A DNA stretch of 8,644 bases from Paraprevotella stercoravium (GTDB lineage: Bacteria > Bacteroidota > Bacteroidia > Bacteroidales > Bacteroidaceae): positions 1 to 8,644 of the forward strand of contig JAHLFU010000093.1 in assembly GCA_018883665.1 (NCBI GenBank), written 5' to 3'. Under the pieces are notes generated by a model, which did no database searches, was not told where the DNA came from, and saw only the letters and a list, made by a program, of their open reading frames with translations. A program made the translations under genes and the position numbers. Positions 1 to 6,786 of the stretch are shown piece by piece (the first letter of the stretch is position 1; every line of letters starts with the position of its first letter).

Positions 1-902
1 CTATATGATAAGCGAGGCCAGAAAGAAAAGAGTAAATGACATATTCAAACCAAACGGAAATGTATATGCTTTCGATTCTACCACGATTGACTTGTGTCTG
101 AAGCTGTTTCCTTGGGCTAACTTTCGTACACATAAGGGAGGTATAAAAATCCACACGTTGTATGACGTAGAGACTCAAGTGCCTGCCTTTATCCATATAA
201 CCGAAGCAAAGATAAACGATGTCAAGGCAATGGATATAATACCTTATGAGTCTGGCTCTTTCTATGTTTTCGACCGTGCATATAACGATTATCATCGTCT
301 CTATAAGATACATATGATGGATTCGTTCTTTGTTGTACGGGCTAAGACAAACATAAAGGCAAGAGTGCTCAAATGGAAACGGCGTTTACCCAAGAATATA
401 TTGTCCGACTGTGAGATTGAACTTACCGGTTTCTATACCCAAAAATCATACCCTGAAACGATTCGTTTGGTGAGGTTTTGGGATGAAGAAGACGAACGGG
501 AGTTCATTTATCTGACAAATGCAAAACATATTCCAGCCTTACAGGTCGCGGAACTTTACAAGAATCGTTGGCAAGTGGAACTGTTCTTTAAATGGCTCAA
601 GCAGCACCTGAAAATAAAGAAATTTTGGGGTACTTCCGAGAACGCTGTAAAGATACAAGTCTACTCAGCAATCATTGCCTACTGTCTTGTAGCTATCATG
701 CAACATGATATGAAACTGGACAGATCGACATACGAGGTCCTACAAATTCTTGGCATTTCTCTTACGGACACGACTCCATTAAGGGATCTCTTCAGTAAAA
801 CTAAATTCAATGATGTCAAAGAACAAAGCGGTCTGGATGGACCTAATTTATTTAGTAATCATAATTTTTAACTCGTCCTCTAATTTTTAGTGGACACTAG
901 TG
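1..902 (+). mobile_element. Right part of an IS4-family insertion sequence
   Basis: The transposase gene is followed by 31 bases ending in TTTTTAGTGGACACTAGTG (884-902), which includes the perfect 8-bp palindrome CACTAGTG (895-902). This is the likely right terminal region, because after it the sequence becomes plain AT-rich DNA. The left end is outside the window, so neither the matching inverted repeat nor a target-site duplication can be checked. The exact boundary is an inference and could be off by several bases. Confidence 0.6.
2..871 (+). CDS. IS4-family transposase, N-terminus beyond the left edge (partial)
   Basis: This is a DDE transposase that would cut and paste its own insertion sequence. 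The frame is open to the left edge, and the first in-window ATG (base 5) falls in the middle of the family's usual sequence, so it is not the true start. The visible part is 289 residues; family members are usually near 385-390, so roughly 100 N-terminal residues, including the DUF4372-like region, are missing. Counting from that ATG, the first catalytic Asp is D24 in YAFDS and the second is D90 in YVFDRAY. The IS4 signature Y-(2)-R-(3)-E-(6)-K is intact as Y185, R188, E192 and K199, with E192 the third acidic residue. No internal stop or frameshift is visible, so the element may be functional if its left part is intact. It points towards the convergent Crp/Fnr gene and is not part of the efflux operon. 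Confidence 0.9.
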   Translation, partial: YMISEARKKRVNDIFKPNGNVYAFDSTTIDLCLKLFPWANFRTHKGGIKIHTLYDVETQVPAFIHITEAKINDVKAMDIIPYESGSFYVFDRAYNDYHRLYKIHMMDSFFVVRAKTNIKARVLKWKRRLPKNILSDCEIELTGFYTQKSYPETIRLVRFWDEEDEREFIYLTNAKHIPALQVAELYKNRWQVELFFKWLKQHLKIKKFWGTSENAVKIQVYSAIIAYCLVAIMQHDMKLDRSTYEVLQILGISLTDTTPLRDLFSKTKFNDVKEQSGLDGPNLFSNHNF

Positions 903-1255
903 TAAAAATATATATTAAAAATCTTTCCCTCTTAGACCAACGTTTCAGAAGGACTCAAACCTTCATTAAAAACAAGGCCTTATCTTAAACACGCTGGCAA
1001 GTTATAAAAAAAAAGATATACGAGCAAGAAAACAATAAATTTTTTCTAATATAGTATTAAAAAAAATACTTTTTCATTATCTTGGTGAATTATAATTACT
1101 ACCGTCAACAAACTGCAACAAGTGATACGAGCTGCTGAAATATATTCCTCAGATGGCATACATAGACACCACAGAACTCTTTGCTGATACCAAAACTATC
1201 TACTTTGCCTTTTCAATATCAGAAAATAAAATATTTCTACCTTATACAATAATAT
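903..1255. other. AT-rich intergenic stretch with no convincing gene
   Basis: These 353 bases separate the insertion sequence from the 3' end of the Crp/Fnr gene and are much richer in A and T than the operon. A short open frame (ATG at 1153, running to 1344) overlaps the Crp/Fnr gene on the opposite strand. It has no recognisable motif and no good ribosome-binding site, so I do not call it. Visible small structures are a 5-bp stem with a 7-base loop (948-964), the palindrome AAGGCCTT (974-981) and an AT-rich hairpin (1053-1070). The stretch could hold the 3' untranslated region of the regulator and the IS target area. Confidence 0.6.
1053..1074. terminator. Weak AT-rich hairpin, possible terminator between convergent genes
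   Basis: AGTATT (1053-1058) and AATACT (1065-1070) form a 6-bp stem around a loop of six A, followed on the plus strand by TTTT (1071-1074). On the minus strand the stem is followed by an AT-rich run. It lies between the converging transposase and Crp/Fnr genes, where a terminator would be expected. The stem has only two G-C pairs equivalent and is weak, so this is tentative. Confidence 0.25.
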
Positions 1256-1831
1256 CTATTTTTCTTCCAGAACCATACGACTACGCATACGGCTCAGTGT
1301 TTCGGGAGTCACCCCGATATACGAAGCAATGTCTTTCATGCTGACACGATTCAGAATATCAGGAATACGAACGATCAGTTGTCGGTAGCGCTCTTCAGGA
1401 GCTTCACAACGGAAAGACACATTTTTCCGCAAAAGATCAAAGGCTAAACATTCTATAAAATCAGAAACAAAAACAGTACCATCCTGTTCTATCTGTATCT
1501 GGGAAAGAACTTCCTGAAGAGGAGCAACCAAAAGGACCGACTCTTCCATAGCCTGCACACTGAGCAGGGCCTTGCAACCATAACGGGGCGGCAGATAGCA
1601 GGCCACAAATTCATGATCAAAGGAAAAAGACAGGATCTGTTCCTTCCCCCGATAATCCGATGTAAAAAGTTTAAAGCTTCCTCTTAAAATATAGGCAATC
1701 TCGGCATGAGAATCTCCCTGACGGACAAAAAATTCCCGTCTCTTCAGTATCCTTCGTTCACCTTTGCTTTTCAAGAAACTAATTAGCCTGTGTAACCCCT
1801 CGTTATTATGTAATAGATTAAGATCTGCCAT
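1256..1831 (-). CDS. Crp/Fnr-family transcriptional regulator
   Basis: This is a one-component DNA-binding regulator of 191 residues, somewhat shorter than the usual 200-230 of the family. An N-terminal cyclic-nucleotide-binding-type beta-roll spans about residues 25-110 (RREFFVRQGD, then YILRGSFKLF). A linking helix follows at about 120-150, and a C-terminal helix-turn-helix at about 164-186 (SMKDIASYIGVTPETLSRMR). The roll lacks the clear phosphate-binding Glu/Arg pair that marks cAMP-binding CRP, and there is no N-terminal cysteine cluster like that of oxygen-sensing FNR, so the signal is unknown. I chose the ATG at 1831. The in-frame TTG at 1855 lies inside the apparent -7 promoter element, so it would not be transcribed as a start codon. 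The gene is co-oriented with and downstream of the efflux operon but separated by 85 bp and its own promoter, so it may be regulated separately. Confidence 0.85.
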   Translation of the reverse strand: MADLNLLHNNEGLHRLISFLKSKGERRILKRREFFVRQGDSHAEIAYILRGSFKLFTSDYRGKEQILSFSFDHEFVACYLPPRYGCKALLSVQAMEESVLLVAPLQEVLSQIQIEQDGTVFVSDFIECLAFDLLRKNVSFRCEAPEERYRQLIVRIPDILNRVSMKDIASYIGVTPETLSRMRSRMVLEEK

Positions 1832-1852
1832 GGTATTAAACTGATGTTCTTG

Positions 1853-1860
1853 CAAAGTTA
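1853..1860 (-). promoter_or_regulatory. Bacteroides-type -7 promoter element of the Crp/Fnr gene
   Basis: Read on the minus strand this is TAACTTTG, an exact match to the Bacteroides -7 consensus TAnnTTTG. Transcription would start about 7 bases downstream, near base 1846, giving a short leader of about 15 bases before the ATG at 1831. A good -33 TTTG box at the usual 19-21 base spacing is not seen; only T-rich sequence lies there. The element decides the start codon, because it rules out the upstream TTG at 1855. Confidence 0.55.
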
Positions 1861-1870
1861 GAGAAAACCC

Positions 1871-1903
1871 TTTATAAAAAGATTGCTTTAATATTTTTAT
1901 AAA
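1871..1903. repeat. Perfect 10-bp inverted repeat upstream of the Crp/Fnr promoter
   Basis: TTTATAAAAA (1871-1880) is repeated in exact reverse complement as TTTTTATAAA (1894-1903), with 13 bases between. It sits 16 bp past the end of permease 2 and just upstream of the Crp/Fnr -7 box, with the near arm at the -33 position. It could be a weak AT-only terminator for the efflux operon or a binding site controlling the regulator. Stems made only of A and T terminate poorly, and the arms are too far apart for a classical CRP site, so the role is open. Confidence 0.45.
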
Positions 1904-1916
1904 CCAACAGCAACTT

Positions 1917-3023
1917 TCAATTCGTTTTCCGGTAGCCCAGAATAGCCCAAGTAATCATCACCGAACCAATAGTAAGCAGTCCCAAGGCATCTTTCCATAA
2001 ATCAAAGAATGTACTTCCTTTCATATAGATTGCGCGCATGGCATCGGCATAGTAGCGCATGGGGTTCAGATAGGTCAGCACCTTTGCCCAAAAAGGCATG
2101 GAAGCTATTGGAGTAAAAATGCCGCTCACCAGCATGAATACCATCATAAAGAACCAGGTGATGAACATGGCTTGCTGGGCATTGTCGCTATAATTGGAGA
2201 TGAGCAGTCCCATGCCGGCCGTCACCATTATATTGAAAGCAGTGAAGAGATACATCAAACCCACGCTTCCGGCGCAAGAATAGCCATATACCAGCCAGGC
2301 AATGAGCAGGCAGGCAGAAAGCACGAAAAAGGCCACCAACCAGTAGGGAATCATCTTACACAGAATGAAAGCACTGCGACGCACGGGAGTGACGTTGATT
2401 TGCTCAATGGTGCCCCGTTCCTTTTCGCTCACGATATTCAGGGCCGGAAAGAAACCGGTCAACATGGTAATGGCAATGACTATCAGAGCCGGCACCATGA
2501 ATTTCTTATAATCCAGAAACGGATTGAAATAGTATTTCGGCGAAACATCCAGAGAAAGAGAAGCCGCACTCTCCCCTCGCCCGGCTTTCTTGCGGGCGTA
2601 AAACTGGCGTACACTACTGGTCAGATAACCCGCACCGATACTTCCCTTCGTTCCGTTGATGGTATTCACCTTGATACTGATAGGCAGGTCTTCTCCACGT
2701 CCCAGTTTCCGGCCCAGATCGGAACCGATGGTCAGAATGGCATCTGCCCGGTTACGGTCCATCAGATCCATAGCCCGCTCGGGATTGGAACTGACCTCCA
2801 CCAGATTGAAATATCCCGATGCGGTACAGGTCTGAATCAGTTCGGATGAGACTTCCGTACGGTTTTCGTCCACAACCACCAGATTGATGTTCCGGATTTC
2901 CATACTTACGGCAAAAGGAAACACCAGCATCATCAGCACCGGAAAGGCGATTGCCATCTTGGGCAATCCCGGATCCCGGAAAAACTGCTTGAACTCTTTT
3001 TCGAGCAAATACCACAATGTCAT
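1917..3023 (-). CDS. ABC-2 type transporter permease (YbhR/YbhS-like), second of the pair
   Basis: This is the inner-membrane subunit of an ABC exporter, expected to pair with the permease encoded just upstream and with the two ATPases. It has 368 residues, matching the usual size of YbhR/YbhS-type proteins. It begins with a short cytoplasmic amphipathic segment (EKEFKQFFRDP), followed by membrane segment 1 at about 23-41. A large periplasmic domain spans about 42-172, and five further membrane segments are likely between about 174 and 362. The cytoplasmic coupling motif SEKERGTIEQINVTPVRR (199-216) is typical of ABC-2 permeases of this branch. I chose the ATG at 3023 because it follows a strong Shine-Dalgarno (AAGGAGGG) and is 14 bases after the upstream stop. 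The longer open frame, from 3176, would overlap the upstream gene. It is the last gene of the efflux operon. The substrate is unknown. Confidence 0.92.
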   Translation of the reverse strand: MTLWYLLEKEFKQFFRDPGLPKMAIAFPVLMMLVFPFAVSMEIRNINLVVVDENRTEVSSELIQTCTASGYFNLVEVSSNPERAMDLMDRNRADAILTIGSDLGRKLGRGEDLPISIKVNTINGTKGSIGAGYLTSSVRQFYARKKAGRGESAASLSLDVSPKYYFNPFLDYKKFMVPALIVIAITMLTGFFPALNIVSEKERGTIEQINVTPVRRSAFILCKMIPYWLVAFFVLSACLLIAWLVYGYSCAGSVGLMYLFTAFNIMVTAGMGLLISNYSDNAQQAMFITWFFMMVFMLVSGIFTPIASMPFWAKVLTYLNPMRYYADAMRAIYMKGSTFFDLWKDALGLLTIGSVMITWAILGYRKTN

Positions 3024-3037
3024 AACGCCCTCCTTCT

Positions 3038-4150
3038 TTATAATCTTTTCCGAAACAGTCCGATACTTACGGACAACAAGCATACCGTCATTGCCAACAG
3101 CACTAGAAACTCCTGACAAATATAACCGAAACCGACTCCCTCTATCATCACTTTCTTGACGATAATGATATACCACTTTGCCGGAATGATATCAGAAAAA
3201 TACTGCAAGATCACCGGCATGCTTTCGCAAGGGAAGATAATGCCCGAGAAGATCATCGTAGGCATAGTGAGCCCCATACCGGAAATCAGCAAGGCGGTCT
3301 TCTGAGTGGAGGCAATCACTGAAATCAGCAATCCCAATCCCAGAGATGCCAGAATGAACAGCACGGATACAAGCAGCAAAAGCAACAGACTGCCCCGCAT
3401 GGGCACATCGAGCACCCACCGCGCCAGAAGCAGAATTGTCAGCAGATTCACCACCGAAAGCACCAGATAAGGTACAGCCTTACTAACAATCACGCTCATC
3501 GGACGCACAGGCGATACCAGCAACAGTTCCATGGTGCCGTACTCTTTTTCGCGCACAATGGAGATGGCAGTCATCATGGAGCATACCAGCATCAGAATCA
3601 ATCCCATCACTCCGGGCACAAAGTTATAAGCCGAAAGCACCGAAGGGTTATACATATATTGTACATAAGGGAATGATGCCTCGCTTGCCGGTTCCGGCCG
3701 GTCCTTCAGCAGCAGATCGCTTTGGGCATCCGTAAGCACCCCGTTGACATAATTCACAATCATCTGGGCCGTATTCGGGTCGGAAGCATCACTCAGCAGA
3801 CGCACTTCGGCCCTACCTTCATGGCGCAAGCGGGCATCGAAATCGCGTTCAAAGCACACCGCCACATCGGTCAGTCCCTTGCGGAAGCGCTCCGGCACAT
3901 CGGCCACCGTTTCATAAACCGACACCACACGCAGATAATGATTCTGCTCGATCCGTCCGGCAATGCGGCGCACAGACGGGTCCGACCAGTTGCCCACGAT
4001 ATCCACACGGGCGTCGTACACCTCCGTACTGATGGCAAAGCCAAACAGGATGATCTGCACCACCGGCATCACCAGCACAATCAAAATGGTTCTTTTGTCG
4101 CGGAAGATGTGCCGGAACTCTTTTCTGACAAATGATAAAAACCCTTTCAT
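3038..4150 (-). CDS. ABC-2 type transporter permease (YbhS/YbhR-like), first of the pair
   Basis: This inner-membrane exporter subunit has 370 residues. It opens with the cytoplasmic element VRKEFRHIFRDKR (8-20), then membrane segment 1 at about 21-41. A periplasmic domain of about 130 residues (42-172) is likely where it meets the fusion protein. Five more membrane segments follow at about 174-196, 226-248, 253-279, 284-305 and 346-366. The motif REKEYGTMELLLVSPVRP (200-217) is the ABC-2 coupling region and corresponds to SEKERGTIEQINVTPVRR in the partner permease. The two permeases share layout but are clearly different sequences, which fits a heterodimer. The ATG at 4150 follows AGGACA. 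The gene begins 42 bases after ATPase 2 and ends 14 bases before permease 2, so it is co-transcribed. Confidence 0.93.
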   Translation of the reverse strand: MKGFLSFVRKEFRHIFRDKRTILIVLVMPVVQIILFGFAISTEVYDARVDIVGNWSDPSVRRIAGRIEQNHYLRVVSVYETVADVPERFRKGLTDVAVCFERDFDARLRHEGRAEVRLLSDASDPNTAQMIVNYVNGVLTDAQSDLLLKDRPEPASEASFPYVQYMYNPSVLSAYNFVPGVMGLILMLVCSMMTAISIVREKEYGTMELLLVSPVRPMSVIVSKAVPYLVLSVVNLLTILLLARWVLDVPMRGSLLLLLLVSVLFILASLGLGLLISVIASTQKTALLISGMGLTMPTMIFSGIIFPCESMPVILQYFSDIIPAKWYIIIVKKVMIEGVGFGYICQEFLVLLAMTVCLLSVSIGLFRKRL

Positions 4151-4192
4151 GGTGTCCTATTTTTATGGTTTAACCTCTATTGTCACTCTCTG

Positions 4193-4936
4193 TCACTGGC
4201 GCTTGGCTTTCAGAGCCAGCTGCCGGAACACGGCATCCATGTCGGCGGCCTTATAGCGTTCTTTCAGGGTGGCTGGGGCGTCCAAATCGGCAATCACACC
4301 ATCGACCATGATGGACACCCGGTCGCAGTATTCGGCCTCATCCATATAGTGTGTCGTCACGAAAATGGTAGTGCCTCGCGAAGCCGTTTCGTAAATCATC
4401 TCCCAGAACAGACGGCGCGTCTCGGGGTCGACACCTCCGGTGGGCTCATCCAGGAAAACGATTCCGGGTTCGTGAATCAGCGCAATGCTGAATGCCAACT
4501 TCTGTTTCCAGCCCAAAGGCAGATCACCCACCAGTTCGTTGCGCAGGTCCGTCATGTTCAGATAATGGAGCATCGACTCCGTCTTTTCACGGATTACCTT
4601 ACTGCTCAATCCGTAAATGCCTCCGAACAGACGGATGTTCTCCCACACCTTCAAGTCGGCATAGAGAGAAAACTTCTGGCTCATGTATCCGATGTTCCGT
4701 TTGATCTTCTCCTGTTCCCGGCAGAGGTCAAAACCGTTGACCGTTCCGCCCCCCGAGGTGGGCAGGCTCAGTCCGCAGAGAATCTTCATGGCTGTGGTTT
4801 TCCCGGCTCCGTTGGCTCCCAGAAAACCGAATATTTCCCCACGGTGTACCTCAAAACTGATATGGTCCACCGCCGTAAAATTGCCGAACTTCTTGGTCAG
4901 TTCGCGCACCACAATAATCTCATTATCCTTGTCCAT
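4193..4936 (-). CDS. ABC transporter ATPase 2, like the C-terminal half of YbhF
   Basis: This 247-residue nucleotide-binding subunit would power the exporter from the cytoplasmic side. Walker A is GANGAGKTT (40-48, K46). The Q-loop Gln is Q87 in YMSQKFS. Walker B is VFLDEPTGGVD (160-170) with catalytic E164, and the H-loop His is H196 in TTHYMDEAE. The signature is altered: LPLGWKQ (139-145) replaces LSGGxxQ, a change I recall as typical of the second ATPase domain of YbhF/RbbA-type proteins. I chose the ATG at 4936 because AAAGGAG precedes it at a good distance; the ATG at 4942 is too close to that site. The start overlaps the end of ATPase 1 by 14 bases, suggesting translational coupling and equal dosage. 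In E. coli YbhF both ATPase domains are in one protein. Confidence 0.93.
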   Translation of the reverse strand: MDKDNEIIVVRELTKKFGNFTAVDHISFEVHRGEIFGFLGANGAGKTTAMKILCGLSLPTSGGGTVNGFDLCREQEKIKRNIGYMSQKFSLYADLKVWENIRLFGGIYGLSSKVIREKTESMLHYLNMTDLRNELVGDLPLGWKQKLAFSIALIHEPGIVFLDEPTGGVDPETRRLFWEMIYETASRGTTIFVTTHYMDEAEYCDRVSIMVDGVIADLDAPATLKERYKAADMDAVFRQLALKAKRQ

Positions 4937-5849
4937 AATCATTCTCCTTTGCCAATTCCATAAAACAATCTTCAATATTAGGACGGATATCACGCACGGA
5001 CACGTTCCGGAATCCGGCTCCTTCGATCGCAGCCTGCAAGCCTCCGGCTGTCAATACTCCCGGCTCTGCCGCCACATGATGCTCCGAACCGAAAGAGAAG
5101 CAGCGGAGCACTCCGGAACAGGTGCGCAGGAACTTCAGCAACGGATAGGCAGGCTCGCCACACACACCGAACAACTGATGCGGATAGCGGCCCACAATCT
5201 CGTCGGGCGTTCCTGTTTCGATAATCCTTCCTTTCTGAATAAGGGAAATGCGGTCGCACAAAGCCGCCTCGTCCATATAAGGAGTAGACACCAAGATGGT
5301 GACTCCCGAACGGCGAATGCGATAAAGCATATTCCAGAATTCCTTGCGGCTGATGGCATCCACACCCGTGGTCGGTTCGTCTAGAAACAGCACAGAAGGG
5401 CGATGCACCAGCGCACAACACAGCGCAAGCTTCTGCTTCATACCTCCCGACAGCGCCCCCGCCTTACGGTCCTTGAAGGGTTCTATCTGGGCATAGATTT
5501 CTTTGATATTCTCATAGTTCTCGGCAATGGAAGTGCCGAACATCGTGGCAAAGAAATCAAGATTCTCCTCCACCGACAGATCCTGATAGAGCGAAAAGCG
5601 TCCCGGCATGTAGCCGATACGGCTGCGGATCTTGCGATAGTCGCGCACCGTATCCAGTCCGTCCACCTCAGCCTCCCCTTCGTCCGGCAACAGCAGAGTG
5701 ACCAGAATCCGGAACAGAGTCGTCTTTCCGGCTCCGTCAGGACCGATCAGTCCGTAAATCTCGCCGGGATTCACCTGCAACGATACGCCGTCGAGCGCCA
5801 CGCAAGAGCCATAACGCTTACTGATCTGCTTTACATTGATTACAGCCAT
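4923..5849 (-). CDS. ABC transporter ATPase 1, like the N-terminal half of YbhF
   Basis: This 308-residue nucleotide-binding subunit is the expected partner of ATPase 2. Walker A is GPDGAGKTT (36-44, K42). The signature LSGGMKQ (133-139) is canonical. Walker B is LFLDEPTTGVD (154-164), with the catalytic Glu E158 kept. Two key residues are changed: the Q-loop reads YMPGRFS, with Gly83 where Gln is expected, and the H-loop reads STPYMDEA, with Pro190 where His is expected. A C-terminal extension of about 85 residues after the core ends in PNIEDCFMELAKE (290-302), a common tail in drug-export ATPases. The ATG at 5849 lies 9 bases after the fusion-protein stop and has no clear Shine-Dalgarno, so translation may be coupled to the upstream gene. 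The 3' end overlaps ATPase 2. Confidence 0.93.
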   Translation of the reverse strand: MAVINVKQISKRYGSCVALDGVSLQVNPGEIYGLIGPDGAGKTTLFRILVTLLLPDEGEAEVDGLDTVRDYRKIRSRIGYMPGRFSLYQDLSVEENLDFFATMFGTSIAENYENIKEIYAQIEPFKDRKAGALSGGMKQKLALCCALVHRPSVLFLDEPTTGVDAISRKEFWNMLYRIRRSGVTILVSTPYMDEAALCDRISLIQKGRIIETGTPDEIVGRYPHQLFGVCGEPAYPLLKFLRTCSGVLRCFSFGSEHHVAAEPGVLTAGGLQAAIEGAGFRNVSVRDIRPNIEDCFMELAKENDYGQG

Positions 5850-5858
5850 AATGCATGA

Positions 5859-6761
5859 TTATTTAAAATGAACAAACGCATACATACCCAATTTCAGATA
5901 GCCGTCGTTGCGGAGCGCAATCTTCACGGCATAAACCAGATCGGCTCTCTCGTCCTTGGTCTGTATGTTCTTGGGAGTAAACTCCATCTCATCAGCAATC
6001 CAGATCAGTTTTCCGGTATAGGAACGCTGTTTTTTCGTGCCGTCGTCGATAGTGACCCGAAGCGAATCGCCCAGTTTGACTTCGCTCAACTGCGGTGTAG
6101 TCAGATAGGCACGCACATACACCTGATTCATATCGGCCATCTTGAACAGGGATTTTCCGGCCGTGGCCATTTCGCCGGCTTCGGCGAATTTGGTCAGCAC
6201 CACCCCGTCGATAGGAGCCACGATGCGGCATTTAGCCAACAGATCTTCCTTCTCGGCTATCTGCACATCATACAGATCCATCTCCTCCTTGATGCCCGCA
6301 TTGTTTCGCTCATAAGTCTGTTTCTGGGCAGCAATCTCGCGTTCGGCCACAGCTATCTGCGAAGCCAGATCCTCCACTTGCTTGCGCGTACCGGCATCCT
6401 TGGCTTCCAGAATGCGATAGCGCTCATAGTCCACCCGCAGATTGTTCAACCGTTCGTATTGCGAAGCCAGTTGCCGCCGAATGTCCACCTGTTTGGTGCG
6501 TGCGTTGGCTTTCTTGCGCAGCAGTTCCTGCTTTTGCAGAAATGTCTGCACGGAGTCAATGACCCCGACCACCATTCCTTTCCGGAGCCGGTCACCCTCG
6601 GTAAGATCCAGCCGGACAATGCGTCCGTTGCTCTCGGCCGAAACCATCACTTCCGTAGCTTCCACCTGACCGCAGGCATCAAACTCTCCCGATTTGTCCG
6701 TGCAGGCTCCGCAAAGCAGGAGCAACAGCAACAGACTGTGATATAAAGTTCTGCTTTTCAT
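5859..6761 (-). CDS. HlyD-family periplasmic adaptor (YbhG-like), probable lipoprotein
   Basis: This is the membrane fusion subunit that would bridge the inner-membrane ABC exporter and the TolC-like channel. From the ATG at 6761 it has 300 residues. A signal sequence (MKSR, then seven Leu) ends in CGAC, with C20 the likely lipidated Cys; Cys at -3 is atypical of a lipobox. A first half-lipoyl segment lies at about 31-70 (GQVEATEV, then EGDRLRKGMVVGVID). A long coiled-coil hairpin spans about 72-178, a second lipoyl half starts at APIDGVVLTKFAEAGE (182-197), and a beta-barrel follows. EFTPKNIQT (260-268) is characteristic of the YbhG branch. An in-frame TTG at 6779 could add six residues, but the ATG gives a normal signal peptide. 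The gene starts 25 bases after the TolC-like gene and ends 9 bases before ATPase 1. Confidence 0.9.
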   Translation of the reverse strand: MKSRTLYHSLLLLLLLCGACTDKSGEFDACGQVEATEVMVSAESNGRIVRLDLTEGDRLRKGMVVGVIDSVQTFLQKQELLRKKANARTKQVDIRRQLASQYERLNNLRVDYERYRILEAKDAGTRKQVEDLASQIAVAEREIAAQKQTYERNNAGIKEEMDLYDVQIAEKEDLLAKCRIVAPIDGVVLTKFAEAGEMATAGKSLFKMADMNQVYVRAYLTTPQLSEVKLGDSLRVTIDDGTKKQRSYTGKLIWIADEMEFTPKNIQTKDERADLVYAVKIALRNDGYLKLGMYAFVHFK

Positions 6762-6786
6762 ATTCTGATTCTTTTTCAAGTTTCTT

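Noticed and set aside
1153..1344. 63-residue open frame on the plus strand
   Set aside because: Nearly half overlaps the 3' end of the Crp/Fnr gene on the other strand, there is no good ribosome-binding site, and no motif is recognisable.
3024..3176. 51-residue N-terminal extension of permease 2
   Set aside because: It would overlap the end of permease 1 by over 130 bases. The ATG at 3023 has a strong Shine-Dalgarno and starts the family's normal N-terminus.
4179..4197. Short direct repeat TGTCACT-CTC-TGTCACT near the end of ATPase 2
   Set aside because: Seven bases repeated once, at the boundary of a coding sequence, is easily explained by chance and has no supporting context.
4937..4993. 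19-residue N-terminal extension of ATPase 2
   Set aside because: It lies inside the ATPase 1 coding sequence. The ATG at 4936 is correctly spaced from AAAGGAG and gives the usual ATPase start.
5868..6746. 292-codon plus-strand open frame opposite the adaptor gene
   Set aside because: It mirrors the HlyD-type coding sequence almost exactly in extent and has no recognisable protein features.
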